A DNA stretch of 64,000 nucleotides from Deltaproteobacteria bacterium (GTDB taxonomy: Bacteria > Desulfobacterota > Desulfobacteria > Desulfobacterales > Desulfatibacillaceae), in contig JACRLG010000023.1 in NCBI GenBank assembly GCA_016235345.1, positions 124,001-188,000 on the forward strand. Reading direction: 5' to 3'. A program made the translations under genes and the position numbers. Of the stretch, positions 37,449-49,781 are shown piece after piece (within the stretch, counting starts at the first letter, position 1; every line of letters starts with the position of its first letter). The notes beneath the pieces are model-generated. The model made no database searches and was not told where the DNA came from. It was given only the letters and a program-made list of their open reading frames with translations.

Positions 37449-37530
37449 CCGTCACCCCGGCGAAGGCCGGGGTCCAGAAAAACATTGCACAAGGCAAAAG
37501 ACTGGATTCCGGCCTACGCCGGAATGACGG
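37449..37530. repeat. REP-type inverted repeat pair
   Basis: CCGTCACCCCGGCGAAGGCC then GGGGTCCAG, and, 25 bases on, CTGGATTCCGGCCTACGCC then GGAATGACGG. Each half folds on itself (CCCCGGC/GCCGGGG and TTCCGGC/GCCGGAA) and the halves are mutually inverted. This closely resembles the widespread proteobacterial 'GTCATTCCnnGnnnGCGGGAATCCAG' repeat. Confidence 0.8.
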
Positions 37531-37628
37531 ATTGCGGGGTTTTTCCCGGTTTCGTATCGCCTGCATTAAAAGGCTGCGAATAGTATAAAGACACCCTCAT
37601 CCTTTCCAACCGACTGCCATTCGGCTGG

Positions 37629-38195
37629 TCAGGTTTTTTTCAACTCCTGCCAGCGGGCCTGAAGCTCGGCCTTGGTGGTTACTGCGCAGGCTTCGGGGAC
37701 CAGCTTCCTTATGGCGTCCAGGCCCCCCTCCTGCCTGTCCACCAGGATCAGGGCTTTCACCACTATAAGGCCCTCCTCCTGGGCCCGTTCGATGGCCTTG
37801 ATGGTGGAGCCGCCGGTGGTGGCCACGTCGTCGATTACGGCCACCCGGTCGCCGGGGGCGAGGTCGCCCTCTATCCACTTCACTATACCGTGGTCCTTCT
37901 GGGTCTTTCTTATGGAGAAAGCCTTTATGGGGCGCTTTAAAAGCTCGGATGCAAAGGCCGTGGCCATGGCCACCGGGTCGGCCCCGAAGGTCAGGCCGCC
38001 TATGGCCGTCACTTCGGTATCCCCAAGGGCCTTCATCATGAGATGCCCTATAAGGTACATGCCGCGCGGATGAAGCGTGACGGGCTTGCAGTTGACGTAA
38101 AAACGGCTGATCCTGCCCGAAACCAGCTTGAACCGGGGCTCTTCGGACCAGTTGACGGATTTTTCGCACAGAAGGTCGATCAGTTCCTGTTTCAT
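37629..38195 (-). CDS. pyrE: Orotate phosphoribosyltransferase
   Basis: 188 residues, the standard length. The PRPP-binding loop is [12 protein letters not shown] (about 120-131) and the catalytic flexible loop contains RKTQKDHG (about 97-103). It converts orotate and PRPP into OMP in pyrimidine synthesis. No other pyr gene is adjacent. It is transcribed away from ctpA; the 324 bases between them hold an inverted repeat CCGCCGG/CCGGCGG (38233-38274). Confidence 0.92.
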   Translation of the reverse strand: MKQELIDLLCEKSVNWSEEPRFKLVSGRISRFYVNCKPVTLHPRGMYLIGHLMMKALGDTEVTAIGGLTFGADPVAMATAFASELLKRPIKAFSIRKTQKDHGIVKWIEGDLAPGDRVAVIDDVATTGGSTIKAIERAQEEGLIVVKALILVDRQEGGLDAIRKLVPEACAVTTKAELQARWQELKKT

Positions 38196-38519
38196 TATAT
38201 AAACCCTTGAATTGTAAAATGGCCCGGAGCCCCCGCCGGATTGGAAGAAGCCCTATTGTTACGGGACCCGGCGGAGACTCCTGCCCGAAGAAAACCGTTG
38301 GCGGCCCTCCCCGGCAGTAAAGGCTATATCAGAACCTAACCATGGGGTCAAATCGGGCGTCTTGGCCGTGAGGGCCGCGCAGACCCTGGCCGGATTGAGG
38401 AGTTTCACATTGAGGCTTTCATTAACTTCTGGCAATTGTCTTTCATCTGCGTTATTGTTTATGTTGCGGATTCGCTTTAGGAAAGGCCTTTTCGGGGCCA
38501 TCGACAATAGGAGCGTCAG
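38196..38519. other. Divergent intergenic region between pyrE and ctpA
   Basis: It contains the inverted repeat CCGCCGG (38233-38239) / CCGGCGG (38268-38274), close to the pyrE side, and an AT-richer stretch near 38400-38470 where the ctpA promoter presumably lies. Only weak promoter-like boxes were seen, and no coding frame. Confidence 0.4.
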
Positions 38520-39932
38520 ATGAAATTATTCAGGAAAAAAGGCGGCATGTTTGTTGTTTTCATGGGGATATTGGTGGCCCTGGCCGTGAGTTCCGGCTTC
38601 GACGCGGTTCGGGCAGCAGGCGAGGAGACCTACAAGGGCTTGAAGCGCTTCGCCACGGTCCTGGATATCGTGGAACGCAGCTACGTCGATCCTGTGGAAG
38701 GCGAAAAGCTCATCGACGGCGCCCTCTCCGGTATGCTCCAGAGCCTCGACCCCCCCAGCGCGTTTCTCTCCCCCGAAGCCTACAAGGACCTCCAGGTCGA
38801 CACCCAGGGCGAATTCAGCGGCCTAGGGTTGGTTGTTGCCATGAAGGATGACCTGATAACCGTGGTCGCCCCGGTTGAAGGCACCCCCGGAGACAAGGCG
38901 GGCATCAGGAGCGGCGATCGGATACTCAAGGTGGACGGGGTTTCCACCCAGGACATGAAGCTGTGGGAAGCCGTGGAAAAGATGCGCGGCCCCAAGGGCA
39001 CCAAGGTGGTTTTGAGCATCTACAGGGAAGGCGATGACGACGCCAGAGAGTTCACCCTGGTGAGGGACATCATCCCCATCTACTCGGTGCGCTCCCTTCT
39101 GATCAAGCCGGGTTACGGCTACATACGCATAACCAATTTCCAGGACAACACCTTGACCGACGTGAAAAAGGCCCTGGATGAGCTGGAGCGCGGCAAGGAC
39201 CCGTTAAGGGGCCTTGTGATCGACCTTCGCAACAACCCGGGCGGCCTTCTTTCCCAGTGCGTGAACGTGGCCGACCTGTTCATCGATCAGGGTGAAATAG
39301 TCTCCATCAAGGGGCGCAAGAAGGAAAACAACCGCGTTTACAGGGCCAGGAAGGATTCGCCCGCCAGGAATTATCCCATAGTGATCCTCATAAACAGCGG
39401 AACCGCCAGCGCCTCCGAAATTCTGGCCGGCGCTCTCCAGGACCACAAAAAGGCCGTGGTCATGGGAACCACCTCCTTTGGCAAGGGCTCGGTCCAGAGC
39501 GTGGAGCCCCTTCCCGACGGCTACGCAATGAAAATCACCATCGCCCGGTACTACACACCGTCTGGCCGTTCCATCCAGGCCGAGGGCATAGTGCCGGATA
39601 TCGAGGTCCAGGACGATGTGGATACCGACCAGGAGGAAAAGACCGAGGCGGCCCCGTCCAAGAAGCGGGACCGCACGCGGGAGCGCGACCTTCTTCACCA
39701 CCTTGCCCCGCGCAACAAGGATAAGAAGGAGGCGGACAAGCCGGGCGAAAAGGGCAAGCCCGCAGACGTCAAGCCCGACGCGAAACCCGAAGCCGCCCCG
39801 GACGCCAGCGATGCGGACGCCAAGGCGGAAAAATACGGCCATATAACCGCGAAAAAGCTCATGGATGACTCCCTTGTGGTGAGGGCGCTTGATCTTCTCC
39901 AGGCCCATTCGGTCTTTTCGGGGTCCAAGTAA
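38520..39932 (+). CDS. ctpA: Carboxyl-terminal processing protease (S41 family)
   Basis: 470 residues. An N-terminal signal/anchor helix (about 8-30) is followed by the ctp N-domain (LDIVERSYVDP, SLDPPSAFLSPE). A PDZ domain lies at about 95-180 (GLGLVVAMKDD, AGIRSGDRILKVDG). The protease core follows, with catalytic Ser297 (in GTASASEI) and Lys322 (GTTSFGKGSVQ), exactly 25 residues apart as in Tsp. After the core a charged Lys/Asp/Pro-rich linker (about 365-445) precedes a short C-terminal block. It would trim periplasmic proteins, often cell-wall hydrolases or their regulators. The next gene, a divergent polysaccharide deacetylase, is its usual neighbour and starts 7 bases later. Confidence 0.92.
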   Translation: MKLFRKKGGMFVVFMGILVALAVSSGFDAVRAAGEETYKGLKRFATVLDIVERSYVDPVEGEKLIDGALSGMLQSLDPPSAFLSPEAYKDLQVDTQGEFSGLGLVVAMKDDLITVVAPVEGTPGDKAGIRSGDRILKVDGVSTQDMKLWEAVEKMRGPKGTKVVLSIYREGDDDAREFTLVRDIIPIYSVRSLLIKPGYGYIRITNFQDNTLTDVKKALDELERGKDPLRGLVIDLRNNPGGLLSQCVNVADLFIDQGEIVSIKGRKKENNRVYRARKDSPARNYPIVILINSGTASASEILAGALQDHKKAVVMGTTSFGKGSVQSVEPLPDGYAMKITIARYYTPSGRSIQAEGIVPDIEVQDDVDTDQEEKTEAAPSKKRDRTRERDLLHHLAPRNKDKKEADKPGEKGKPADVKPDAKPEAAPDASDADAKAEKYGHITAKKLMDDSLVVRALDLLQAHSVFSGSK

Positions 39933-39939
39933 GGTTGTC

Positions 39940-40977
39940 ATGGCCGCGAAAAGGAAGAAAGGCAAAAAAAAGGCTGCCTCCGGCAAGGGAGGCAGCCCGT
40001 TTTTAAGGGGAGTGGTCAGCATCCTAATCCTGGCCGCCCTGGTGGGGGCGGCCCTGTTCCTGGCCCAGAAATACATACCGGCGGGAAAGGAAGCCGGACG
40101 GCCTTCGGTTTCCCGCCCTGCCGACGATAAAACTACCGCCCCGGAAAAAACTCAGGCGCGGGAGGATTCCGGCAGAGGCCCTTCCGAGGTCCGCACCGAA
40201 GGGGCAAAGCCCGAAAAGCCAGCAGAAAAAGCCTCATCCGAAAAACCGGGGCCGGAAGCCTTGAAGCCCTCCCAAAAGCCCAACCTTCCCGAACCAGCCG
40301 AAACCGCCGAAAAAGACAAGCCCCTTCTGGCAGTAATAATCGATGATCTTGGCTACAAGGCGGACATCGATAAAAAATTCGTGCGATTTCCGGCTCCCCT
40401 CACCCTGGCGGTCATGCCCCACAGTCCGGGGGCGAAAAATATAGCAAATTCCGGGCACGAGGCGGGCAAGGTCATCCTGGCCCACGTTCCAATGGAGCCA
40501 TTGGGATACCCCGAAGAAGACCCGGGCACAGGGGCGCTTCTCACATCAATGGATGCAGACACCCTTGTTGCGGCCTTGCGGGAAGGCGTCGCCAGGGTGC
40601 CCCACGCGGCGGGAGTCAACAACCACATGGGAAGCCGCCTCACCCAGGAAGCCCAGTCCCTGCTTCCCCTTTTCACCGCCCTTAAAAAGGACGGGCTGTT
40701 TTTCGTGGATTCGGTGACTTCGCCCCAGAGCAGGGCAGGGGCGGTGGCTGGCCTCCTGTCGCTCCCCTTCGCCCGGCGCGACGTTTTTCTGGACCACACC
40801 AAAAGCAAGGCCGACGTCACCGTCCAGTTGCTCCGGGCCGTAAGCCTTGCGGCCAAAAACGGGAAGGCCGTGGCCATAGGCCACCCCCACCCCGTGACCT
40901 ACGAGGTTTTGACTGAGATGCTCGGCGAAATCAAAAGGCAGGTAAGAATCGTACCGGTTACGGAGATAGTGAAATAG
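39940..40977 (+). CDS. Divergent polysaccharide deacetylase (DUF610/YibQ family)
   Basis: 345 residues from the ATG at 39940 (AAGG upstream); a frame from 39889 lies inside ctpA. A short, very basic cytoplasmic start (MAAKRKKGKKK) is followed by one membrane helix (about 26-46). A Pro/Lys/Glu-rich linker runs to about 125. A NodB-like barrel follows (about 130-340: LLAVIIDDLGY, HVPMEPLGYP, NNHMGSRLT, AIGHPHPVTYEVL). The IDDLG acidic pair and the two His motifs are those of the family; whether it really deacetylates glycans is unproven. Its place after ctpA in an envelope operon is common. A perfect hairpin follows the stop. Confidence 0.86.
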   Translation: MAAKRKKGKKKAASGKGGSPFLRGVVSILILAALVGAALFLAQKYIPAGKEAGRPSVSRPADDKTTAPEKTQAREDSGRGPSEVRTEGAKPEKPAEKASSEKPGPEALKPSQKPNLPEPAETAEKDKPLLAVIIDDLGYKADIDKKFVRFPAPLTLAVMPHSPGAKNIANSGHEAGKVILAHVPMEPLGYPEEDPGTGALLTSMDADTLVAALREGVARVPHAAGVNNHMGSRLTQEAQSLLPLFTALKKDGLFFVDSVTSPQSRAGAVAGLLSLPFARRDVFLDHTKSKADVTVQLLRAVSLAAKNGKAVAIGHPHPVTYEVLTEMLGEIKRQVRIVPVTEIVK

Positions 40978-41009
40978 CGGGGAAAAAGGGGAATTGAAGC
41001 AAGTCGGCC

Positions 41010-41034
41010 AGTCGGTGACAAATTGTCACCGACT
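41010..41034. terminator. Hairpin between convergent genes
   Basis: AGTCGGTGACA-AAT-TGTCACCGACT is a perfect 11-base stem with a 3-base loop between the deacetylase and acyP, which converge. It could serve as a bidirectional terminator, although T-tracts are missing. Confidence 0.55.
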
Positions 41035-41060
41035 CGAATCACTCGACGCCGACGGCTGAA

Positions 41061-44073
<3,013 letters not shown>

Positions 44074-44077
44074 ATGA

Positions 44078-44195
44078 GCCTGGATAAAAACGATGAAGCG
44101 CAAGGAGAGTGAAAAGCCAGTGAGCAAGCGTACTAAAAGTACGTGGCGGAACTGACTTTGAAACTCGTCACAGCGATTCGCGTTTTTAGACGGGC
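44078..44195 (-). repeat. Nested-palindrome repeat, copy E
   Basis: Outer arms GCCTGGATAAAAACG / CGTTTTTAGACGGGC, inner arms AAAGCCAGT / ACTGACTTT (8 of 9), core GTAC-TAAAA-GTAC (44130-44142). It begins 2 bases after the stop of the PC4-like gene (44198, minus strand), in the same sense as that gene. It is closest in sequence to copy D: the inner arms carry paired differences (CCAAT/ATTGG in D against CCAGT/ACTGA here). Confidence 0.86.
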
Positions 44196-44197
44196 GA

Positions 44198-44464
44198 TTA
44201 TCTGGGAGGGACCAGGGCCGCCAGCTCCTCTTTTATTTCATCGATGACCGTGTAGAACCATTCCAAATCTTCAAGGGTGAGGCGTCCGGCCTTTCTCTGG
44301 CTGGTGGAGCCGTCCTTTTTCACGTAGACCCTGGGGCCTATCTGGATTTTAGCCTCTCCGCCGTCGTAGCGGGCGATGGAGACCTGAAGCCCTGTTTCCT
44401 CGCTGGTCCAGCTCTTTATGGTTTCATCCTTGTCCGGATCAAAGGCTGATGCCTTGAAAGCCAT
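44198..44464 (-). CDS. Small PC4-like protein
   Basis: 88 residues from the ATG at 44464 (AAGGAG about 10 bases upstream). The order of features (LQVSIARYDGGEAKIQIG, VYVKKDGSTSQRKAGRLTLEDLEWFYTVIDEI) matches the fold of the PC4/YdbC single-strand-nucleic-acid-binding family: four strands, a basic loop and a long C-terminal helix. If correct it would bind ssDNA or RNA. It lies between glyS and repeat copy E. The PC4 reading is by eye and not secure; 'conserved small cytoplasmic protein' is the safe call. Confidence 0.62.
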   Translation of the reverse strand: MAFKASAFDPDKDETIKSWTSEETGLQVSIARYDGGEAKIQIGPRVYVKKDGSTSQRKAGRLTLEDLEWFYTVIDEIKEELAALVPPR

Positions 44465-44535
44465 GATGATGTTTCTCCTTGGGGTTTGATCAGTAAATCC
44501 TGTGCGCCTTGTGCGCAGCACGGGGTGCATAAAAT

Positions 44536-44585
44536 AAAAGGGGGTCCGGGGGAGCCGCGCTCCCCCGGCCGCCGGAGGCTCTTTT
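44536..44585 (+). repeat. Second repeat family, copy 1 (G-rich hairpin with CCGCCGGAGGC tail)
   Basis: GGGGGAGC-CGC-GCTCCCCC is a perfect 8-base stem, followed by GGCCGCCGGAGGC and CTTTT. The same unit with a different stem sequence recurs at 60794. It lies in the gap between glyS and the PC4-like gene. The GCCGCCGGAGGC tail could pair with itself (GCC/GGC). Confidence 0.75.
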
Positions 44586-44606
44586 ACTGTTAGCCTTTGC
44601 CTTTTA

Positions 44607-46700
44607 TTACGTGGAGATTTTGGAAAAGTCCGCGAACCGGGCGAAAAGTGCCGCTATGTCGCGCAGTATTGCAAGTCGGTTTTTCCGGATTTTCTCGTCC
44701 GGGGCCATCACCATGACTCCGTCGAAGAAGGCGTCCACCGAAGGCCGCAGGCCCGCCACGGCAAGGAGCGCCGCTTCCACGTCGCCATCGTCCAGAAGCT
44801 GGTTCACCTTTCGTTTGACGGCGGTGAAGGCCGCCACGAGTTCGGCTTCGCAGTCCTTCTCGAAAAGGCCGGAGGCCGGGCCGGTTTCGCCCGGAAGCTC
44901 CCCTTTTTCCTTTGCCTGGGCGATGATGTTCACCACGCGCTTGAAGGCCACTGCGAGCGGAACAAAGTCCGGCAGGGTTTTCAGGCGCGAAAGGGCCTTG
45001 ACCCTTCGCCACAGGAGGGGCACGTCGTCTATGGAAACCGCTGCTGCCGCAATCACCACATCGCGGGAATGGCCCTGGTCCACCATCAGATTTATCAGGC
45101 GGTCCTTCAGGAAGCCCTTGATTTTTGACTCCACCTCCGGGCGGTTGATGCCGGGGGTCTTTATGAGGCCCAGGCTTTTTTCCACCATGAGGGAGAGGTT
45201 CAGGGGAAGTTTTGCCGAGGCCAGGATGGAGACTATGCCGATGGCCCCGCGCCTAAGGGCGTAGGGGTCGGAAGCCCCTGTGGGAATGAGGCCCACGGCG
45301 AAACAGCCGCAGAGGGTATCCAGCTTGTCGGCAAGGGCCGTGAGCGCGCCCACGCGGGTGGATGGAAGCTCGCCGCCGCTTCGGGTGGGGCGGTAGTGCT
45401 CCTCGATGGCGGTCGCCACGGCGGCGGGTTCCTTGAAAATGCCCGCGTAGATGCGGCCCATGACGCCTTGCAGGGTGGGGAACTCGCCCACTATCTGGCT
45501 TGCGAGGTCGGCCTTGCAGAGCTTTGCCGCCCGCTCCGCCCAGGCCGCCTCGTCCTCGGCGACCCCGGCTTCACGGGCGAGAAAGCGCACCAGTTCCACC
45601 AGCCGCACGATCTTGTCCCGCACGGTGCCGAGCCTGGCCTGGAACAGGATGCCCGAAAGCTCCTCAACCCAGGGGTCGAAGGATTTTTTTTCGCGGTCGG
45701 CCCGGAAGAAGAATCTGGCGTCCTCAAGGCGCGCCCGAAGAACCCTTTGGTGGCCGCCCACGGTGATGGCGGTATCCAGAACTTCGGTGTTGTTGATGGC
45801 GATGAACGAGGGCAGGAGGTTTCCGGCCTCGTCCTCCACCGCGAAGTATTTCTGGTGCTTGGCCATTGCCTCGATGATGACTTCCTTGGGCACTTCCAGG
45901 TAGTCGGGGGAAAAGCGCCCGGTGACGGCCACAGGGAACTCCACGAGGTTCGTTACGATGGAAAGGAGGTCCTCGCCGCCGCCCACGGCGTGGCCGCCAG
46001 CCTCGGCTGCCAGACGCTCAACCTGCTCCTTTATTGATTTCTCGCGGTCGGAAGGGGTCACCATCACCTTCGCGCCTTTGAGCGCTTCCACGTAATCGGC
46101 TGGTGTCGCAAGGCTGACCGCGCTGGGGGCCATGAAAAAATGCCCGTGGGTAAGGCGACCCGATGAAATGGTGTTGAAGGAAAATGGGACAATGTCGCTT
46201 CCGTAAAGGGCCGCCAGGGAATTGACGGGCCGGGCGAAGTATTCGGGAAGGGCCGCCCAGCGCATGGACTTGGGAAAGGGTATTTCGCCAATCAGGGATG
46301 AAAGGATTTCCGGCAGGAGCCCCATGACGGCCTCGCCTTTTTCCTCCTTCACCGCGCACAGGTAGGAGCCCTTTTCGGTCTCTTTGAGGCTGAGGCTTTC
46401 AACCGGGATTCCTGCCTTTTCGGCGAATTTCACGGCGGCTATCGTCGGTTTTCCCTCGGAGTCATAAGCCGCCTTCTTGGGGGGGCCGGTAAGCTCGGTG
46501 GTGACGGCCTCCTGTTTTTCGGCCACGTCCTTCACCATCACCGCAAGACGCCTTGGCGTGCCGTATGTTTTTACCTCGCCGAAGCCCACGCGGGCGGCGG
46601 CCAGCTTCCGGGAAAGTTTATCGGCCATTGCGTTAAGTGCCGGGGCTATGTATCCGGCGGGTATTTCCTCCGAGCCGATTTCGAGCAAAAGGTCTTTCAT
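44607..46700 (-). CDS. glyS: Glycyl-tRNA synthetase beta subunit
   Basis: 697 residues from the ATG at 46700, which overlaps the end region of glyQ (stop at 46702); a frame extending to 46793 lies inside glyQ. The N-terminal LLLEIGSEEIPAGYI is the family signature, and the C-terminal anticodon-binding-type helical region spans about 560-690. The beta subunit binds tRNA-Gly and pairs with the catalytic alpha subunit (alpha2-beta2 type). glyQ and glyS are adjacent and coupled. Confidence 0.95.
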   Translation of the reverse strand: MKDLLLEIGSEEIPAGYIAPALNAMADKLSRKLAAARVGFGEVKTYGTPRRLAVMVKDVAEKQEAVTTELTGPPKKAAYDSEGKPTIAAVKFAEKAGIPVESLSLKETEKGSYLCAVKEEKGEAVMGLLPEILSSLIGEIPFPKSMRWAALPEYFARPVNSLAALYGSDIVPFSFNTISSGRLTHGHFFMAPSAVSLATPADYVEALKGAKVMVTPSDREKSIKEQVERLAAEAGGHAVGGGEDLLSIVTNLVEFPVAVTGRFSPDYLEVPKEVIIEAMAKHQKYFAVEDEAGNLLPSFIAINNTEVLDTAITVGGHQRVLRARLEDARFFFRADREKKSFDPWVEELSGILFQARLGTVRDKIVRLVELVRFLAREAGVAEDEAAWAERAAKLCKADLASQIVGEFPTLQGVMGRIYAGIFKEPAAVATAIEEHYRPTRSGGELPSTRVGALTALADKLDTLCGCFAVGLIPTGASDPYALRRGAIGIVSILASAKLPLNLSLMVEKSLGLIKTPGINRPEVESKIKGFLKDRLINLMVDQGHSRDVVIAAAAVSIDDVPLLWRRVKALSRLKTLPDFVPLAVAFKRVVNIIAQAKEKGELPGETGPASGLFEKDCEAELVAAFTAVKRKVNQLLDDGDVEAALLAVAGLRPSVDAFFDGVMVMAPDEKIRKNRLAILRDIAALFARFADFSKIST

Positions 46701-46701
46701 T

Positions 46702-47595
46702 TCAGTTGCTCCCTTCCATTTTCGGGCCGGAAAGGAGGGGAAAGCCCAGTTCCTCCCGCTGAGCCAAAAACCGTTCCGCGCTGCGGCGGGCAAGCTGGCG
46801 GATTCGCCCTATGTAGCCGGTGCGCTCGGTGACCGAGATGGCCCCGCGAGCGTCCAGGAGGTTGAAGGTGTGGCTGCATTTAAGGCAGTATTCGTAGGCC
46901 GGAAGAACGAGCCCAAAGTCCAGCACCTTCAAGGCCTCCTTCTCGTAGTCGGCGAAATGGGCGAAAAGCATGGCCGTGTCGGCAAGTTCGAAGTTGTAGG
47001 CGCTCTGCTCCTTTTCCTGCATCAGGTGCAGGTCGCCGTATTTCACGCCCATGTCATTCCATTTGAGGTCATAGACGTTGTCCACGCCCTGAAGGTACAT
47101 GGCGATGCGCTCCAGGCCGTAGGTTATCTCGGCGGTGACGGGCGAAAGCTCTATGGAGCCCGCGATCTGAAAATAGGTGAACTGGGTGATTTCCATGCCG
47201 TCCAGCCAGACCTCCCAGCCTAGGCCGGAGGCTCCCAGGGTGGGGGATTCCCAGTCGTCCTCCACGAAGCGGATGTCGTGCTCCAGGGGATTGAGGCCCA
47301 GGGCTTTCAGGCTTTCAACGTAAAGGGCCTGGACGTTAACCGGCGAGGGTTTGAGGATCACCTGGAACTGGTAGTAGCGCTGGAGCCGGTTGGGATTTTC
47401 CCCGTAGCGCCCGTCGGTGGGGCGGCGGGAGGGCTGCACGTAGGCGGTTTTCCAGGGTTCGGGGCCAAGCGAGCGAAGGAGGGTTTCCGGGTGGAAGGTG
47501 CCCGCGCCCACTTCCATGTCGTGGGATTGGGTGAGCACGCATCCCTTTTGCGCCCAAAAGCCTTGAAGGTTTAGGATCAGGTCTTGAAACGTCAT
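46702..47595 (-). CDS. glyQ: Glycyl-tRNA synthetase alpha subunit
   Basis: 297 residues from the ATG at 47595, the usual N-terminus ([19 protein letters not shown]); an upstream extension to 47805 has no coding features. Class II core blocks include [27 protein letters not shown] and [10 protein letters not shown]. It carries the active site that joins glycine to ATP. Four bases separate it from the next ATG. The upstream GHMP kinase gene ends 84 bases before. Confidence 0.96.
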   Translation of the reverse strand: MTFQDLILNLQGFWAQKGCVLTQSHDMEVGAGTFHPETLLRSLGPEPWKTAYVQPSRRPTDGRYGENPNRLQRYYQFQVILKPSPVNVQALYVESLKALGLNPLEHDIRFVEDDWESPTLGASGLGWEVWLDGMEITQFTYFQIAGSIELSPVTAEITYGLERIAMYLQGVDNVYDLKWNDMGVKYGDLHLMQEKEQSAYNFELADTAMLFAHFADYEKEALKVLDFGLVLPAYEYCLKCSHTFNLLDARGAISVTERTGYIGRIRQLARRSAERFLAQREELGFPLLSGPKMEGSN

Positions 47596-47678
47596 GGGTT
47601 CTTCTTTCAGCTTCGTTGTTTGACGATGAAAACCGGGGCGGCCCTTTGGCCGGTCCAGGCATGTAATCGATTTGCGGC

Positions 47679-48737
47679 CTAGTCCACCAGAACCCCCTGG
47701 CCGTCCACTGTTATGGGAAGCAGGCGGGCGGTTTCGGCGCTGGAAAGGATTTCGTCCCACTCGACTTTCACCTTGGCCAGAGCCCCCTTTTCGCCCAGGG
47801 CCCACACGCAGCCTCCGGCCCCGGCCCCTGTGAAGCGGCCCCCGCAGCCGTTTTCAACTGCCGTGTCCACGAGCTTTTCCATGATGGGGGTGAGCACGTT
47901 GGGGGTCATTTCCCGGCGGATGGCAACCTCCTTGTTCATGAAGGCGGCGGCCTCGGCGTAGTCCTTGCGGGACAGGGCCTCCACGAAATCCACCGCGTGG
48001 CGGCACATGGTTATCCACTTGTCGCGGGTGGTGCCGCGCAGGAACTCGCGCACCCACACGGAGTTGACGTCTATGGAATCGTGGGGCGAGCCGCAGTAGG
48101 CCAGGAGCAGGCGCTCGTTGAAGGCCGCGTAGTCCTTGGGGGATATGACGCTTCGCTTGTCGTAGCCGGGGCCTGATGCGGTGGGGTGCCAGTACCAGGC
48201 GTTCACACCGCCGTAGGCAGCGGCGAGCTGGTCCTGGAGCCCGCAGGGAACTCCCGCCGTGTTGCTCTCTATGCCGTGGGAAAGAAGCACCACCTGGCGG
48301 ATGGAAAGGGCGCGCTCCCCAAGCCTTTCGTAGGCCTTGGAAAAGGCAGCCACCAGGGCCACCACTGCGGCTGACGAGCCCCCTAAGGCCGAGCGCACCG
48401 GCGAGCCGGATTCAACGGTTATGTGGACGCCGCTGGCCCTGAAAAAGGCCGCCACCGCGAACATGAGGCCCAAGGGATGCCCTATGAAGGGGGCCTTGTC
48501 CTCCGGGTATTCCGCAGAGTCGAAGCCGGTGGAGCTCACCTTCACGAAGCCCGCCTTGTGGGGAAGCAGGGTGATCTTGGTGCGCATTCCCACGGCGATG
48601 TTGAAGGTTAGGGTATCCATGTTGCGGATGGCGTAATGGAGAGCAGGCATGTCCACGGTGCCGCCCATGTCCACCCGGCAGGGGGCCTCGGCGCGGACAG
48701 GTTCTTTTTCAAGGATTTTTTTGAGGGCATCGGGCAT
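47679..48737 (-). CDS. GHMP-family kinase
   Basis: 352 residues with AAGGAGA upstream. The three family motifs are present: the substrate-side start [12 protein letters not shown] (about 18-29), the ATP-binding [14 protein letters not shown] (112-125) and [11 protein letters not shown] near 310. Total length and the order resemble HddA-like heptose-7-phosphate kinases and galactokinase-type sugar kinases. It phosphorylates a small sugar or alcohol; the substrate is unclear. No heptose or LPS gene sits beside it, so the HddA label is only a suggestion. Confidence 0.83.
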   Translation of the reverse strand: MPDALKKILEKEPVRAEAPCRVDMGGTVDMPALHYAIRNMDTLTFNIAVGMRTKITLLPHKAGFVKVSSTGFDSAEYPEDKAPFIGHPLGLMFAVAAFFRASGVHITVESGSPVRSALGGSSAAVVALVAAFSKAYERLGERALSIRQVVLLSHGIESNTAGVPCGLQDQLAAAYGGVNAWYWHPTASGPGYDKRSVISPKDYAAFNERLLLAYCGSPHDSIDVNSVWVREFLRGTTRDKWITMCRHAVDFVEALSRKDYAEAAAFMNKEVAIRREMTPNVLTPIMEKLVDTAVENGCGGRFTGAGAGGCVWALGEKGALAKVKVEWDEILSSAETARLLPITVDGQGVLVD

Positions 48738-48848
48738 GTCGGGTTCTCCTTGTGGAAGATGAGTCCGGGAAAATGTCAGGCTGCTTTATGTGCAGCCGGT
48801 AACTGGTATCGGGTATACGTTGGCCTTCTGTTCAAAGTCAGGCGGCCT

Positions 48849-49601
48849 TCAGCGGAGCTTGCGCAAAAAGGCCAGGCTGTTCAGCTTTTCGCAAAGGTGA
48901 TGGCTTACGAAGGTTTCCATTATTTCCACCGCCTGGGAAAGGGCGGGTTCCGGGCAGCCCGCATTTTCGCTGCAGGGCTCCGTTTTGGACGCGAAATCCA
49001 GAAACCGCAGGGCCTCGGCCCGAACCTCCCTTGAAGCTCCCCCGCAGGCCCGGCACACGATGCCTCCGGCATGGAGGTCAAAGCCCGTGCGGGTGGCGTT
49101 TTCCGGGAGCCGCACCCCGCATTTCACGCAGGCGTCGAGCCTGGGCCTCATTCCGGCCAGGGCCAGGAAGCGCGCCAGAAAGCCCGCGTGGACTATCGCA
49201 AGCTCCTCCGCCGGTTTTTGCGACAAGGCCCCAAGGGACCCTGTGAATAGGGTGAAGACTGCCTCCGCGCATTCCCCTTCGGGCAGCCACTTGTCGAGGA
49301 TCTCCGCCCACAGGCTTGCCAGGGCGAAACGCAAAACGTCCCTTCGGATGCCCTCGAAGGCCTCAAGCTGGACCGATTCCGACAGCACGGGAAGGCTCCC
49401 GCCCCGCGCGGACCGCGCGTAAACCACATCGGCGAGGCCCAGAAGCTCGAGGCTTCCCCCGAAGCGGCGGCGGCTCTTTTTGGCGGCCCTGGCCATAACC
49501 GCCACCTTGCCCGCGCTCTCGGTGAAAAGGCTTACGATCAGGTCCGTTTCCGCGTAGGGGGTGATCCTTATGGGCACGGCCCTGGTTTTTACGGGTTCCA
49601 A
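48849..49601 (-). CDS. recO: DNA repair protein RecO
   Basis: 250 residues. The N-terminal OB fold begins AVPIRITPYAETDLIVSLFTE, and a helical domain follows. A four-Cys zinc site is present in the C-terminal half (CVKCG then CRACGG). RecO loads RecA onto SSB-coated DNA with RecF/RecR in gap repair. A perfect inverted repeat (49667) lies between it and the upstream RodZ-like gene. Confidence 0.9.
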   Translation of the reverse strand: MEPVKTRAVPIRITPYAETDLIVSLFTESAGKVAVMARAAKKSRRRFGGSLELLGLADVVYARSARGGSLPVLSESVQLEAFEGIRRDVLRFALASLWAEILDKWLPEGECAEAVFTLFTGSLGALSQKPAEELAIVHAGFLARFLALAGMRPRLDACVKCGVRLPENATRTGFDLHAGGIVCRACGGASREVRAEALRFLDFASKTEPCSENAGCPEPALSQAVEIMETFVSHHLCEKLNSLAFLRKLR

Positions 49602-49666
49602 GGGTTTCAGTCCCGGTTTTGCTAAACAGTCGAGATAATTTCAAAACCCTGTAAAACGGCGTGGAT

Positions 49667-49703
49667 CGTAGGTTGGGCCGCACTGCGTTTGGCCCAACCT
49701 ACG
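49667..49703. repeat. Perfect inverted repeat between rodZ-like and recO
   Basis: CGTAGGTTGGGCC and GGCCCAACCTACG form a 13-base perfect stem with an 11-base loop. It resembles common interspersed 'GTAGGTTGGG' repeats of proteobacteria. The remaining sequence of this 180-base gap has no other feature. Confidence 0.7.
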
Positions 49704-49781
49704 GGAGGTTTTGCAATTACCTCAGCCAATAAAAAGCCAAGCATAATGCCCGTTTAAAAACTCCATTTTCGACGGCCTGTC

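Larger units (their letters stand above)
36921..37628. other. AT-rich intergenic stretch with remnants
   Basis: Strongly AT-rich against a 60% GC background. It contains a 27-codon frame at 37011-37094 (MSLFNKYGEKDTDYIKVFWS) with coding-like residues and no ribosome-binding site, possibly the tail of a lost gene. It also holds the small membrane-protein frame at 37101-37322 and the REP-type repeat at 37449-37530. It reads as the scar of an acquired segment. Confidence 0.45.
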
